Under the pieces are notes generated by a model. It searched no databases. It had not been told where the DNA came from and was given only the letters and a program-made list of their open reading frames with translations. Shown one piece after another: positions 10,536 through 21,800 of a stretch of 39,430 nt of DNA (position 1 is the first letter of the stretch; every line of letters starts with the position of its first letter). The DNA comes from Porticoccaceae bacterium. GTDB taxonomy: Bacteria > Pseudomonadota > Gammaproteobacteria > Pseudomonadales > Porticoccaceae. The stretch spans positions 1 to 39,430 of the forward strand of contig JAPKCN010000002.1 in NCBI GenBank assembly GCA_028822945.1, given 5' to 3'. The translations under genes were made by a program, and so were the position numbers.

Positions 10536-12698
10536 CTACTCCCCGGGCCGGTAGCGCCGCTCAATTTTTCCGACGCGAGCGGCAGCATCAAACAACGGAT
10601 CGCGCAACACCTCGTCGCCATAGCGTTGCATCTGATCGGCGTAATGCGGCGATGCCGAGTCCAGAGTAGCAGCACCAAACTGGTGAATGCCGCGAACTTT
10701 TTGCTGGCCATCGGTATCCCACGCAAGCAAATAGTAAAGACCATCGCCGGCGACATTGGTGAGAAACCCGTCGTCCTCCATACCCAGCCCGTAGATTGCA
10801 CGCAGCGTATCTGGTGCGCCGCCAACTGCGATGTTGAGATCACCGCGTATGTGGCGATTAATGTCACCCCACAGCGGATCGATGCGCCCAGTTTTGGCAA
10901 TTAGCAAATCACTGCAACGTTTTAATTCGTCAATAATGTCCGGTGCCGGTCGACCATTTTGCTCAGTCAGCCACTCGGCGCCGATAATGCATACACCGAG
11001 CGCTGCACCCCGATTGTCGATATTGGTGTTGTGATCCCACTCGGCAATCAGTTGTTGGGCATCGCGATAGCGTTGTGGACCCGCGGCTAGATCAAGATCG
11101 ATGGCGCGGTTGAGAAACTTTACAGCGCGCGAATTCACACTGTAATACTTGTCGTGTTTAATCTGAAAAAACTCTTGCTCAGAAATTGTTCCAAGCTCGG
11201 CAAACAACTCTAAACCGCGCACCGCACGGTTGGTCATGCGCGTTGGGAAACCGTCTTCCTGTCGATAGTCCGCCGCGATTGGGTTATCGCCGTCGGCGGT
11301 TACCTTGAATGGGCTTTGATTGGCACTATGCAGATAACCAGAGCGCGGATTAATCACTTGTGGTAGGTCGTCAAAAGCCATAGTCTGATCCCAGATTAGC
11401 GCGCTATCGTCGCCGGGCAAGTAGTTCGTCCAGTTGTAGCCTGCAAGCCTATTGGGCGTCAACGAATTATGAACAAACATGGTATTGCCATCGCGGTCGG
11501 CGTAGACAAAGTTAAAACTGGCAAACGCCTGCATGCGCAAAGCGTCGCGCCATTCAGGCAGATTTTGCGCCTTGCTCATAGCCAACCATTGTTCCACCTG
11601 ACGCATTTCGCCCATGCCCGCATAGCGGACCGCATAGGTCCCATGGTCGGTGCGCAATACTGGTCCGTGCACCGATCGCAAACCCTCCTCGGTAACGGTC
11701 CAAGGGAAAATGCCCGCCAACTTAATATTGATGGTGATAACCCGCGACTCTAGCGTCCGCCATTCGCCATCGAGGCGATAGCGCATCGGATCATCGGGAT
11801 CGATATTCAACACATAAATATCGACCAAATCGGGTTTATTGACCGTCGCTCCCCAACCTATATTTTCGGTAAAACCGACGCCCAGTGTAGCTCCGCCGGG
11901 AAATACGCCGCCCATAATATTCAGCCCTTCACCACTTTGCAGGTGCGCTTCATACCAAGCCACTGGCCCCGTGGCCGGTTGATGCGAGTTGATGGCTAAC
12001 CGCGTGGCGCCATCGGTACTATTATGGGGTGATACCGCCATAGCGTTAGAACCAACTGGCAAACCGGCGATAGTAACACCGCTGCTGGGAGCGGTGCCTA
12101 GCGGCGTATTGTCAGGGTCTTCGACGTCGGCTATCGAAGCATCGGGTCCCCGGCTGATAGGGTATTTGCGCTGATCGTCAAACAATTCCAGCAAAGCCCC
12201 CTCAAAACCATAAAAAAGTAGGTGCCTAAGCATATATCCGGCGACGATATCGCGGCCATCGATGGGGAAAAGTGCTGGGTTAGTGTCCTCTGGATGCAGC
12301 GCAGCATAGTAATTAAGGCCGTCGGCAAAAGCCTCAACATAAGCGCGGGTCGCGGCAGTTAACTGGCTCTCATAACCCGCATCTAAGTCATCCCAAATGC
12401 CCAGCCACTTGACCAAAAAATCGACCGTCGCCGCATCTCGGCCGTTAATTGTCGCATTGGTGCCCCGATGAAAGGCAATACTGTCGTGGATAATCGCCCA
12501 GTTGTCCTCACTCTGCGCATAAGCAAAGCCAAACGCAACATCGACATCGCGCTCGCCAATCACATGTGGCACCCCCAACTGATCGCGCTCGATCACCACA
12601 TTATATTGCTCGCCAAGCCCGAGGTACTCGGTCGGTAAAAAAGTTTGTGCACACCCGCCAAGCCACAAACTTGCTGTCATTAAATAGAGTACATGCAT
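10536..12698 (-). CDS. penicillin acylase family protein (Ntn hydrolase), possible lipoprotein
   Basis: 720 aa; RDQLGVPHVIGERDVDVAFGFAYAQSEDNW alpha-chain N-terminus, GLPVGSNAMAVSPHNS (Ser nucleophile region), NSHQPATGP, and GGVFPGGATLGVGFTENIGWGAT. Confidence 0.94.
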   Translation of the reverse strand: MHVLYLMTASLWLGGCAQTFLPTEYLGLGEQYNVVIERDQLGVPHVIGERDVDVAFGFAYAQSEDNWAIIHDSIAFHRGTNATINGRDAATVDFLVKWLGIWDDLDAGYESQLTAATRAYVEAFADGLNYYAALHPEDTNPALFPIDGRDIVAGYMLRHLLFYGFEGALLELFDDQRKYPISRGPDASIADVEDPDNTPLGTAPSSGVTIAGLPVGSNAMAVSPHNSTDGATRLAINSHQPATGPVAWYEAHLQSGEGLNIMGGVFPGGATLGVGFTENIGWGATVNKPDLVDIYVLNIDPDDPMRYRLDGEWRTLESRVITINIKLAGIFPWTVTEEGLRSVHGPVLRTDHGTYAVRYAGMGEMRQVEQWLAMSKAQNLPEWRDALRMQAFASFNFVYADRDGNTMFVHNSLTPNRLAGYNWTNYLPGDDSALIWDQTMAFDDLPQVINPRSGYLHSANQSPFKVTADGDNPIAADYRQEDGFPTRMTNRAVRGLELFAELGTISEQEFFQIKHDKYYSVNSRAVKFLNRAIDLDLAAGPQRYRDAQQLIAEWDHNTNIDNRGAALGVCIIGAEWLTEQNGRPAPDIIDELKRCSDLLIAKTGRIDPLWGDINRHIRGDLNIAVGGAPDTLRAIYGLGMEDDGFLTNVAGDGLYYLLAWDTDGQQKVRGIHQFGAATLDSASPHYADQMQRYGDEVLRDPLFDAAARVGKIERRYRPGE

Positions 12699-12874
12699 GG
12701 GTTTCGCCTGTTATTGTTATTTATCGCGGCACTCATCGCATTGTCCAATGCCACTGTGGCGATCTTAAAAATTGTCGGGGCGAGTAAATCGTGTCTAATA
12801 AAGGGCGTTCCCTGCCGATAATAAAAAAGCTATCGTCGACGATGAGCTTGCGAAGCCAACACCGAACTGGCTAT

Positions 12875-13333
12875 TTAAGGCGCAACCGGTAAAACTCGGA
12901 ACATACCGACTTCGACCCCGATTACCTCCACCCATGTATCCGTATCCAAATCTGTAGCGCTTTCGACCGACCAATTAATACCCGAATAACGATGGGTATA
13001 AGGTCTATCGGCTACTAAGGCATGCTCTAGCTTAAATTTGTAGCCAACCAGATCCGACGGCACTGATTGCAAACCCGCCGATCCACCTAATTTTTTTAAG
13101 GGCCTCCACGCAATCGCGGTAATTACTGCAGTAAGGATGGCTGTAAACCCAAGCGCGGTGCCTAGCGAATCCGGTAGCAACTGAAATTTAATCGACACAC
13201 CGACGATAATACTTGCTAAACCCACCGCCGCTAAAATCACTAACGAAAAACCGAAGGCCACGGCCTCTATCAACAACAACAAAATGCCAATCACGATCAT
13301 CATCGATGCTGTTTCTTGCAGCATCGAATTCAT
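12875..13333 (-). CDS. NfeD-family membrane protein
   Basis: 152 aa; N-terminal TM segments, C-terminal small OB-like domain (INWSVESATDLDTDTWVEVIGVEVGMFRVLPV). Overlaps the upstream SPFH gene by 4 nt. Confidence 0.88.
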   Translation of the reverse strand: MNSMLQETASMMIVIGILLLLIEAVAFGFSLVILAAVGLASIIVGVSIKFQLLPDSLGTALGFTAILTAVITAIAWRPLKKLGGSAGLQSVPSDLVGYKFKLEHALVADRPYTHRYSGINWSVESATDLDTDTWVEVIGVEVGMFRVLPVAP

Positions 13334-14478
13334 CCAGAATCTCTGTCGTTAAGACTCTTAATAATCGAAGTCACCTGAGCCACTACTGAGGATGCGTCGG
13401 TTGCAGAATCTGGTAATAGGACTACCGATGACTCACGGGCAATAGCGTGCTTCGCCTCGATAGCCTTAGTGGCAAGATCGAGTTGAATAGCTTTTTGCCC
13501 CATCTCGGTATTTGCCGCCTCGCCAATTTTGCGTATCGCTTCGGCTTTCGCCTCGGCCACTGCAATGATTGCATTGGCCTCTCCTTCGGCTCGCAACATC
13601 TGTTCGTCGCGATCGGCCTCTGCTGCCAACACCACCGATTGTTGCTCCCCTTGAGCGCGATTGATCGCCGCCTGACGATCGCCCTCAGACTCTAGTATCT
13701 GGGCCCTCTTTACCCGTTCCGCCTTCATCTGCGCCTCCATCGCATCCATCACCGAACGCGGCGGCACGATATCTTTAATTTCATAGCGTAAAACCTGAAT
13801 ACCCCAAGGCGCCGATGCTTCATTAATCGCGCTAACGATATTGGTGTTCAACATGTCGCGCTCCTCGAACGTCCGGTCGAGTTCCATCTTTCCGAGTTCC
13901 GAGCGCATAGTGGTCTGCGCCAATTGGGTCACCGCAAACAGGTAGTCATCGACACCATAGGTCGCCTTAAACGGCTCCAGTACACGAAAATACAAAACCC
14001 CATCGACCGTCAGCGATATATTGTCGCGTGTGATGGCATTTTGACTAGGTACATCTACCGCTTGCTCTTTTAACGAGCGGACTGCAGCGACACGATCAAT
14101 AAACGGCAAAATAATATTTAAGCCCGCCTCTTTGGTCGATTGATAGCGTCCAAATCGTTCGACGACAAAGGTCATATTTTGCGGCACAAATTTAATGATC
14201 GATTTTAAAATAGCAATCGTTAAGACCAAAATAAAAAGTTGCATAAAGGGAATATTCGATAGGAAATCCATAGATAAAGTCTCACTTTGAGTAAAATATA
14301 GTACTGTAAACACAGAAAATAACACGCCGAGTAAAAGATATAAAGTCTGTTTTATAAAAGAATAATGCTGCATGCGATGCTTTAAATTTTTCAATACCTC
14401 GTCGATGTCAGGTGGCCCTTGGTCGCCGCCGTTATCAGAATCCACCAAACCAGTTATCCTCCATAAATTTTGCGACAA
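13330..14478 (-). CDS. SPFH/band 7 (stomatin/QmcA-like) protein
   Basis: 382 aa; ERFGRYQSTKEAGLNIILPFIDRV, VDVPSQNAITRDNISLTVDGVLYFRVLEP, RSELGKMELDRTFEERDMLN, and the A/E-rich EGDRQAAINRAQGEQQSVVLAAEADRDEQMLRAEGEA region. Confidence 0.93.
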   Translation of the reverse strand: MSQNLWRITGLVDSDNGGDQGPPDIDEVLKNLKHRMQHYSFIKQTLYLLLGVLFSVFTVLYFTQSETLSMDFLSNIPFMQLFILVLTIAILKSIIKFVPQNMTFVVERFGRYQSTKEAGLNIILPFIDRVAAVRSLKEQAVDVPSQNAITRDNISLTVDGVLYFRVLEPFKATYGVDDYLFAVTQLAQTTMRSELGKMELDRTFEERDMLNTNIVSAINEASAPWGIQVLRYEIKDIVPPRSVMDAMEAQMKAERVKRAQILESEGDRQAAINRAQGEQQSVVLAAEADRDEQMLRAEGEANAIIAVAEAKAEAIRKIGEAANTEMGQKAIQLDLATKAIEAKHAIARESSVVLLPDSATDASSVVAQVTSIIKSLNDRDSG

Positions 14479-14567
14479 CCCGTCGATGACATAAACAATA
14501 CGCTAAGGTCTTACCCAGATTCAGTCGCCGCTAACCTATCTGAATATTCTATTAGAAAACACATCAA

Positions 14568-14622
14568 AGCCACAGACTAGAGCAGAACCAGCACGATTCT
14601 GCTCGTTGTATTATCTGTGGCT
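14568..14622. repeat. nested inverted repeat (two perfect stems)
   Basis: AGCCACAGA (14568-14576) pairs with TCTGTGGCT (14614-14622). Inside it, GAGCAGAA (14580-14587) pairs with TTCTGCTC (14597-14604). Confidence 0.8.
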
Positions 14623-14863
14623 CAAACGGGATCATAACGCTTTATTAAAACTACAGTGCAGTCTATCGGATTAATCTGCGATACCTAAGTCGTACAATAT
14701 TGGCTGTATTAAGACCGAAATTGTGTCAGTTATTATCTATTGCTGTGACCGCATTCAATGACCACGGCTAGGTTCCAGTGTGCGTCAAAGTAAGATAATA
14801 CCACTGATGATAGGGTTCGCTCGGCGCAATTGTCACAGCTGTACTGTCAGACTAAATCACTAT

Positions 14864-17554
14864 TCATACCGTCCATGGATCCGGTGCGTCGGGCACAACA
14901 GCAAAGGTTTTAATCGCCGTTCGCTGCACCTCGATATCGATATACCCATCGCGCACCAGTGCCTCAATAGCCGCTAGTGCAATGCTCTTACGATCAACTT
15001 CAAAGAATGCGCGCAGCGCCTCTCGTCGATCGCTCCGACCAAAACCATCGGTGCCGAGCGCCACAAAACGACCCTCTAGATACGGCGCGATCATCTCTGG
15101 AAGTGCGCGCACATAATCGGTCACTGCGATGACTGGCAGACTACCTGACAACTGCTGTTGCACGTAGCTTACGGCGGGGCAGACATTGGCTATGAGTCGG
15201 TTGTGGCGCTCTACTGCACGCGCCTCGCGCGTTAGTTCCGAATAACTGGTAGCGCTGAAAATATCGCTGGCTATGGCAAACTCGGTGGCGAGAATCTCGG
15301 CTGCGGCAATTACTTCATTGAGCAGGGTCCCAGAACCAATCAAGCGCACGCGTATCTCGGAGTGCAGGTCGCCGCGCGCGCCAACCTTGTAGAGGCCATT
15401 GATAATCCCTAGCTCGATATCCTCGATATGATCTGGCAGGCTCGGCTGCGGATAATTTTCGTTCATCACTGTAATGTAATAAAAAACATCCTCGTCGCGC
15501 TCCATGATCTGGCGCATCCCATGATCTATGATCACGGCGAGTTCATAGGCATAAGCTGGGTCATAGGCGCGACAGTTAGGTACCGTCGCCGCCACCAACT
15601 GACTGCTGCCATCCTGGTGTTGCAGCCCCTCCCCCGATAGCGTCGTGCGGCCCGCTGTGGCACCGAGTAAAAAGCCCCGCGCACGCTGATCAGCGGCGGC
15701 CCAAATTAAATCGCCGACACGCTGAAAGCCGAACATCGAATAGTAAATATAAAACGGCAGCATCGGTTTACCATGGACTGAATAAGCGGTGGCCGCTGCG
15801 GTCCAAGACGATATCGCACCCGCCTCGTTGATACCCTCCTCGAGAAGTTGGCCGTTACGGGCCTCCTTATAGTACATCATCGAATTCGCGTCTTCAGGCT
15901 GGTAGAGTTGCCCCTGGGGCGAGTAAATACCGATCTGCCTAAATAACCCATCCATACCAAAGGTGCGTGCCTCGTCGGCAACAATCGGCACAACACTTGG
16001 GCCGATTTCAGAATCTTTTAATAGGCCGCTGAGCATGCGAACCACAGCCATAGTAGTCGACATAGACTTGCTATCCGCAGCCAGCGCAAACTTGGCATAG
16101 CTATCACGCGCCGGAATACGCAGTTTTTTAGCCGCCGCGAACTCTGTTGTCCGGCGCGGTACATAGCCGTCGAGTTGCTGCCGTCGCTCGTGTAAATATC
16201 GCATTTCAGGGCTATTCTCCGCCGGCTTATAAAAATTGAGCGCGGCCAGGTCGGCGTCGGTGAGAGGCAGTTCAAAACGATCGCGAAAGGTTTTCAAACC
16301 CTCGAGATCAAGATTTTTCGCCTGGTGGGAGGTCATACGACTCTCGCCCGCACCGCCCATACCAAAACCTTTTTTAGTTTTCGCCAAAATTACCGTCGGC
16401 TTGCCCTTTTTTGCTTTGGCGGCTGCATAGGCCGCGTAGAGCTTACGGAAATCATGGCCGCCACGCTTCAACGCATTGATCTCGGCATCGGTCATATGAC
16501 TCACTAAATCGCGCGTTACCGGGTCGGAATCGAAAAACTTGGCGCGATTGTAGTCGCCATCTTTGGAGCCCAGATCCTGATACTCGCCGTCGACCGTCTC
16601 GGCAAAACGGCGCAACAGCACCATGTCGGTGTCGCGCGCGAATAGCGAATCCCACTCGGAACCCCAGAGTACCTTGATGACATTCCAACCGGCACCGATA
16701 AACAAACTCTCCAGTTCCTGAATGATCTGGCCATTACCACGCACAGGGCCATCGAGGCGTTGTAAGTTACAGTTGATAATAAACGTTAGATTGTCGAGAC
16801 CCTCGCGCGCCGCGAGCGTCAGACCGCCGAGAGATTCGGGCTCGTCCATCTCGCCGTCGCCAAATACCCCCCAGACATGCCGGGTGCTGGTATCTGCAAG
16901 CCCGCGGCCCTGCAGATATCGCATAAAGCGCGCCTGATAGATTGCACTCATTGGGCCTATGCCCATTGAACCTGTGGGAAATTGCCAGAAATCAGGCATT
17001 AACCATGGGTGGGGGTACGAGCACAGTCCGTCGCCTCCCAGTTCCTGGCGGTAATTGCCAATCATGGTCTCACTAAGCCGGCCCTCAAGAAACGCCCGCG
17101 CATAAACGCCGGGCGCCGAGTGAGGCTGAAAATACACTAAATCACCACGGCCCTCTCCGCTGTCGGCGCGAAAAAAATGATTGAAACCAACTTCAAATAT
17201 CTCCGCTGCAGAGGCGTAGCTGGCAATATGCCCACCCAGCCCTCCATAGGCTTTGTTAGCACGCATCACCATCACCAAGGCATTCCAACGGATAATTGCT
17301 GTAAGTCTTTGCTCAAGCGCCAGATCGCCAGGAAAAGCGCCCTGCTGGTCAACGCTGATGGAGTTTCGATAGGCCGAATAAGGTTGTTCAAGCGAAGAGA
17401 TACCGCGATTGTGCGCGGCCCGATCGAGGCTGCGCAAAATATGCTGGGCGCGCTCAACGCCCCGATTGGTGACCACTGCGGAGAGTGACTCAAGCCATTC
17501 GCGGGTTTCGGCGGGGTCGTCATCAATATTCTTTGAAGTATGGGTGGGGGACAT
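14864..17554 (-). CDS. aceE: pyruvate dehydrogenase E1 component, homodimeric type (or related 2-oxoacid dehydrogenase E1)
   Basis: ORF 14864-17602, about 900 aa. GGDLVYFQPHSAPGVYARAFLEGRL-like region, WGVFGDGEMDEPESLGGLTLAAREGLDNLTFIINCNLQRLDGPVRGN (ThDP motif), LLEEGINEAGAISSW, GLQHQDGSSQLVAATVPNCRAYDPAYAYELAVI. Start inferred at MSPTHTSKN. Confidence 0.93.
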   Translation of the reverse strand: MSPTHTSKNIDDDPAETREWLESLSAVVTNRGVERAQHILRSLDRAAHNRGISSLEQPYSAYRNSISVDQQGAFPGDLALEQRLTAIIRWNALVMVMRANKAYGGLGGHIASYASAAEIFEVGFNHFFRADSGEGRGDLVYFQPHSAPGVYARAFLEGRLSETMIGNYRQELGGDGLCSYPHPWLMPDFWQFPTGSMGIGPMSAIYQARFMRYLQGRGLADTSTRHVWGVFGDGEMDEPESLGGLTLAAREGLDNLTFIINCNLQRLDGPVRGNGQIIQELESLFIGAGWNVIKVLWGSEWDSLFARDTDMVLLRRFAETVDGEYQDLGSKDGDYNRAKFFDSDPVTRDLVSHMTDAEINALKRGGHDFRKLYAAYAAAKAKKGKPTVILAKTKKGFGMGGAGESRMTSHQAKNLDLEGLKTFRDRFELPLTDADLAALNFYKPAENSPEMRYLHERRQQLDGYVPRRTTEFAAAKKLRIPARDSYAKFALAADSKSMSTTMAVVRMLSGLLKDSEIGPSVVPIVADEARTFGMDGLFRQIGIYSPQGQLYQPEDANSMMYYKEARNGQLLEEGINEAGAISSWTAAATAYSVHGKPMLPFYIYYSMFGFQRVGDLIWAAADQRARGFLLGATAGRTTLSGEGLQHQDGSSQLVAATVPNCRAYDPAYAYELAVIIDHGMRQIMERDEDVFYYITVMNENYPQPSLPDHIEDIELGIINGLYKVGARGDLHSEIRVRLIGSGTLLNEVIAAAEILATEFAIASDIFSATSYSELTREARAVERHNRLIANVCPAVSYVQQQLSGSLPVIAVTDYVRALPEMIAPYLEGRFVALGTDGFGRSDRREALRAFFEVDRKSIALAAIEALVRDGYIDIEVQRTAIKTFAVVPDAPDPWTV

Positions 17555-17687
17555 AACAACTACCTTCAGTAAGACCATAGCGATCATTATAGTAATCGTC
17601 ATAGCTCGGCAGGTGTTGCTATTTTAGAGGTTGTAATTCATATTTATCGGTATAAAATTAACATAAAACTAACAAAAAAAGCAGATT

Positions 17688-18173
17688 ATGCCGAATATAA
17701 ACCTCGACGCCACAGATTTAAAAATTATCAACATCCTTCAAGAGTCGGCCAAAATATCCAATGCCGAACTCGCCCAACGCATCGGCTTGACGCCATCACC
17801 ATGCCTCAGTCGCGTGCGCGCGCTGGAAGCTGCTGGCGTTATAAAACGCTATGTGGCGCTGGTTGCACCAAATACTGTCGGCTTGCCCATCAGTGTATTT
17901 ATTCACGTCGCGCTAGAACGACAAGTAGATCGCTCTCTCGAGCGCTTTGAATCGGAGATGCAACAGCATCAAGAAGTCATGGAATGCTACCTAATGACCG
18001 GCGATAGCGACTATCTAATTCGTGTGCTGGTACCAGATATCGTCACCTTGGAGCATTTCATCGTCGACAAACTCTCCAAAATAGCCGGCGTATCGAATAT
18101 CAAATCGAGCTTTGCACTAAAACAGGTAAAGTACAAAACAGCACTACCAATCGCACTCCAACACTGCAATTGA
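17688..18173 (+). CDS. Lrp/AsnC-family transcriptional regulator
   Basis: 161 aa; [52 protein letters not shown] is the classic Lrp HTH; C-terminal RAM domain ([21 protein letters not shown]). Confidence 0.96.
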   Translation: MPNINLDATDLKIINILQESAKISNAELAQRIGLTPSPCLSRVRALEAAGVIKRYVALVAPNTVGLPISVFIHVALERQVDRSLERFESEMQQHQEVMECYLMTGDSDYLIRVLVPDIVTLEHFIVDKLSKIAGVSNIKSSFALKQVKYKTALPIALQHCN

Positions 18174-18194
18174 GCCCACTAAAAAGCACTCGCC

Positions 18195-18836
18195 CTAACC
18201 TTCGATGCGACACCCAAACTCGCGCCCAGCGTCAAGAATCCAGCGGCCGATATAGTCGGCTAAACTGCGTCGCACAACAAGATCAAAAGAGCCATCGGGG
18301 CGATTGGCGACCACTGCCGAGGCCTTGGCAAAGGTAGTCTGCGCACAACGGCCTCTGCCATCAACTGCGTCGCTCCAGCCACCAAAGTCATAAACCGAAG
18401 ATTTTTTTAAAAGTATGGCTAACGCCGGTGCCGCACCGCGCAGATTGAGGATACTCTGACCACCCGCGACATCGACAAGCGAGATATGCCCAGATAGAGC
18501 AGCGCGCAACTTCGCCTCGAGATCTGGGCTCGGCCCTTGACTGACCAACAACCACTCATCCGGACCCAGCCAGTAGAGACTATGCTCGGCACTAAAATGC
18601 CAACATCCAGGCTCTGTTGGTAGCTCAATACCCAGTACCTGCTGAATGCCGGAAGTGAAATTCTGGCATGCTGCATCACCGCGAATATTCAATTGACTGC
18701 ACAGCGGCAACTCTTTAATTACTACACAAAAGCCTAGTTCACCCCGAGTAACCTCACTGTTGGCCCGATACTGTTGGTGGCTAAACTGACCATAGGCGTG
18801 CATCAGCGGCGTTTCTAAGGCGATCTTATGCGACAT
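18195..18836 (-). CDS. soxG: sarcosine oxidase gamma subunit
   Basis: Follows soxA; LPTEPGCWHFSAEHSLYWLGPDEWLLVS and LRAALSGHISLVDVAGGQSILNLRGAAPALAILLKKSSVYDF. The track ORF is longer; ATG at 18836 (MSHKIALETPL) overlaps the soxA stop. Confidence 0.92.
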   Translation of the reverse strand: MSHKIALETPLMHAYGQFSHQQYRANSEVTRGELGFCVVIKELPLCSQLNIRGDAACQNFTSGIQQVLGIELPTEPGCWHFSAEHSLYWLGPDEWLLVSQGPSPDLEAKLRAALSGHISLVDVAGGQSILNLRGAAPALAILLKKSSVYDFGGWSDAVDGRGRCAQTTFAKASAVVANRPDGSFDLVVRRSLADYIGRWILDAGREFGCRIEG

Positions 18837-21800
18837 GTTGGCGCACTCCCTTGGGATCATAAAATACCGAACTAACGATTTCAGCGGCCAGGGTGCGACC
18901 GTCTGCCAGAGGGCAATGTACCACCTGGCCCATCCGACTGAGCCCACCCTTGATAACTGCCAAGGCGATGGAATGACCCAGATTGGCACTGTAATAGCTG
19001 GAGGTAACATGGCCTTGCATCGACATGGGTATCGACTGCTGCGGATCAAACACTATCTGCGCACCCTCTGGTAGTATCTCACTGCGACGCAGGGTTTTTA
19101 GTCCAACCAACTGCTTGCGATCAGCGCGCAGTGCATCGCTGCGGTACAAAGAGCGCTTGCCGATAAAACTAAAGACTTTATTTCTGCCAACCACCCAGTC
19201 CATATTCATATCTGCAGGAGTCATCGAGCCATCAGTGTCCTGTCCAACGATAATAAACCCCTTTTCAGCGCGCAGCACATGCATACTCTCGGTGCCGTAG
19301 GGAGTGATATCAAACTCCTCACCGGCGGCCATCAGCGTCTCCCACACATGCCGCCCATAGTGCGCCGGCACATTTATCTCATAAGATAGTTCGCCGGTAA
19401 AACTGATCCGAAAGACCCGCGCGCCGACCCCTGCAACGGTGCAGTCACGCCAGTCCATGAAGCCAAAGGCGTTCTTATCGAGATCGATATCATCGCACAC
19501 TTTTGCCAACACCCGGCGCGCATTCGGCCCACTAATAGTCGCGGTACTCCAGTGGTCGGTGACCGAGGTAAAATACACCTGCAACTCTGGCCACTCGGTT
19601 TGCTGCCAAAGTTCCAACCATGCCAATACCCCAGCGGCGCCGCCAGTCGTGGTAAACATCAGGTAGTGATTGTCGCCGAGACAGGCACACACTCCATCGT
19701 CGAAAATCATACCGTCCTCTTTGAGCATAACTCCGTAGCGGCATTTTCCAGCTGCAAGCTTTAGATAGGAATTGGTATACATGCGGGTGACAAACTCCGC
19801 CGCATCCGGCCCTTGAATATCGATCTTGCCCAAGGTACTGGCATCCAGAATGCCGACACTATTGCGTACCGCCAAACATTCTCGATCGACCGCCGCGCGA
19901 ATAGTCTCGACTGACCCAGACGCAGTCGAACGGGGGAAATACCAAGGGCGCTTCCACTGACCAACGTCTTCAAATACGGCACCCTGCCGAACATGCCAAT
20001 GGTGCGCAGCGGTGTGGCGTTCGGGATCAAAAAGCCCGCCAATATCGCGCCCGGCAATAGCGCCAAACGTCGTTGGCGTGTAAGCAGGACGAAAAATGGT
20101 CGTGCCTACATTTGCGATATCCTGATCCAATGCTGCGGCGAGAATCGCCATACCATTAATATTTCCCAGCTTGCCCTGATCTGTGCCAAACCCAAGCGCG
20201 GTATAACGCTTGACATGCTCGATCGAATCAAAACCCTCAGCGACAGCAATCGCAATGCTACCTGCCGTGACATCGAGTTGCATATCGACAAACTGACTCG
20301 GCGCGCGACTGCTGCGTTTAGTGTGTGGTACTAAAAATAGTGCCTGTTGCGGATGCTCGCCGTACTCCTCAATATGCGGCAGCGCAAACAACCGTTTTGC
20401 ATCGCCAAAACCCGCCAACTGGGCCGCCTGCGCGCCGACATCAGCGCCCTCGGTAAGGCAGTCAGACAACCGATAGGTACCCCGACAAGACCCCGCCGAG
20501 CGCTCTTGTTGCAGCGATGACCCGGGGCGAAAACCGACTATAGCGGCGTCCCACTGCGGTTTAGCACCGGTGTGTGAACTTAAGTGAATGGCTGGACTCC
20601 AGCCACCAGAGCAGGCAATGAGATCGCAGGCGATGCGCGTTACGGCACCGACCAGCCGACTGCCCTGAGCATTTATTGGCGCGACCAACGCACTCTTAAC
20701 GCGCTTGCTACCGCGTGCTTCGATCACCGCATGACCCAACATAACCTCAATACCCTGTTCGGCAACTGCCGCCATAATTTCGCCGTTTGGCGTGCTCCGC
20801 GAGTCGACAATGGCGACTACCGTGCGCCCCGAGCGATGCCAATCTAGCGCTGTCTGATAGGCACTGTCGTTGCACGTAAACAGTAACATCTGATTGCCCG
20901 GCGCTACCCCGTAGCGATTGACATAGGTGGAAACAGAGGATGCCTGCATAACACCGGGAATGTCGTTGTGGGAAAACACCAGCGGGCGCTCAAAGGCCCC
21001 GGTCGCGAGCACCACACGCTTTGCGCGCACGCGGTGCATTCGCTGTCGGCTTCCGGCTGACGCGCAAAGCCCTAAATGGTCGCTACGACGCTCTAGAATG
21101 CCGACAAAGTTGTGATCATAGTAGCCAAAGGCTGTACTCCTTGGCAACATTTGCAGATTGCTAAAGGTGCGCAACTGAGCGACAGTATCGTCGACCCAAG
21201 CGGCGGCCGTCTGGCCATCAATGCGTTGAGTAGATGCTAGTAAGCTGCCGCCAAATTCAGCTTGTTCATCAACAATAATTACTCTCGCGCCGGCATAGGC
21301 TGCCTCTAGCGCCGCCATAAGACCAGCCGGTCCAGCTCCGATCACCAAGACATCGGCATGCTGGTTGAGTTTGTCGTAACAGTCTGGGTCTTCCTCGACC
21401 GGGCTTCGGCCCAAGCCCGCGGCCTTACGAATAAAGTGCTCGTAGGTCATCCATAACTTGGCCGGATACATAAATGTTTTATAGTAAAATCCAGGCGGCA
21501 TCAGTCTACTAAACCAGCCGGCAATACTCATCAGGTCGAAATCGACACTTGGCCAGCCATTCACGGACGCAGATTCAAGACCCTCGTAGAGTTCTACTTG
21601 GGTTGCCTTGAGATTTGGCACGGTCGCGGCGCCGCTGCCGATCTGCATAATGGCATTTGGCTCCTCGGCACCGTGGCCGACGATACCGCGCGGTCGGCCA
21701 TACTTAAAGCTGCGCCCAACCACATTGACACCGTTGGCAAGTAGCGCCGACGCTAGGGTATCGCCAGCGACTCCCTGTAGTGCTCTGCCGTTGTAGGTAA

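Noticed and set aside
10532-10900. 122-aa minus-strand ORF and overlapping plus-strand ORFs near 10.5-11 kb
   Set aside because: Out-of-frame shadows of the penicillin acylase gene.
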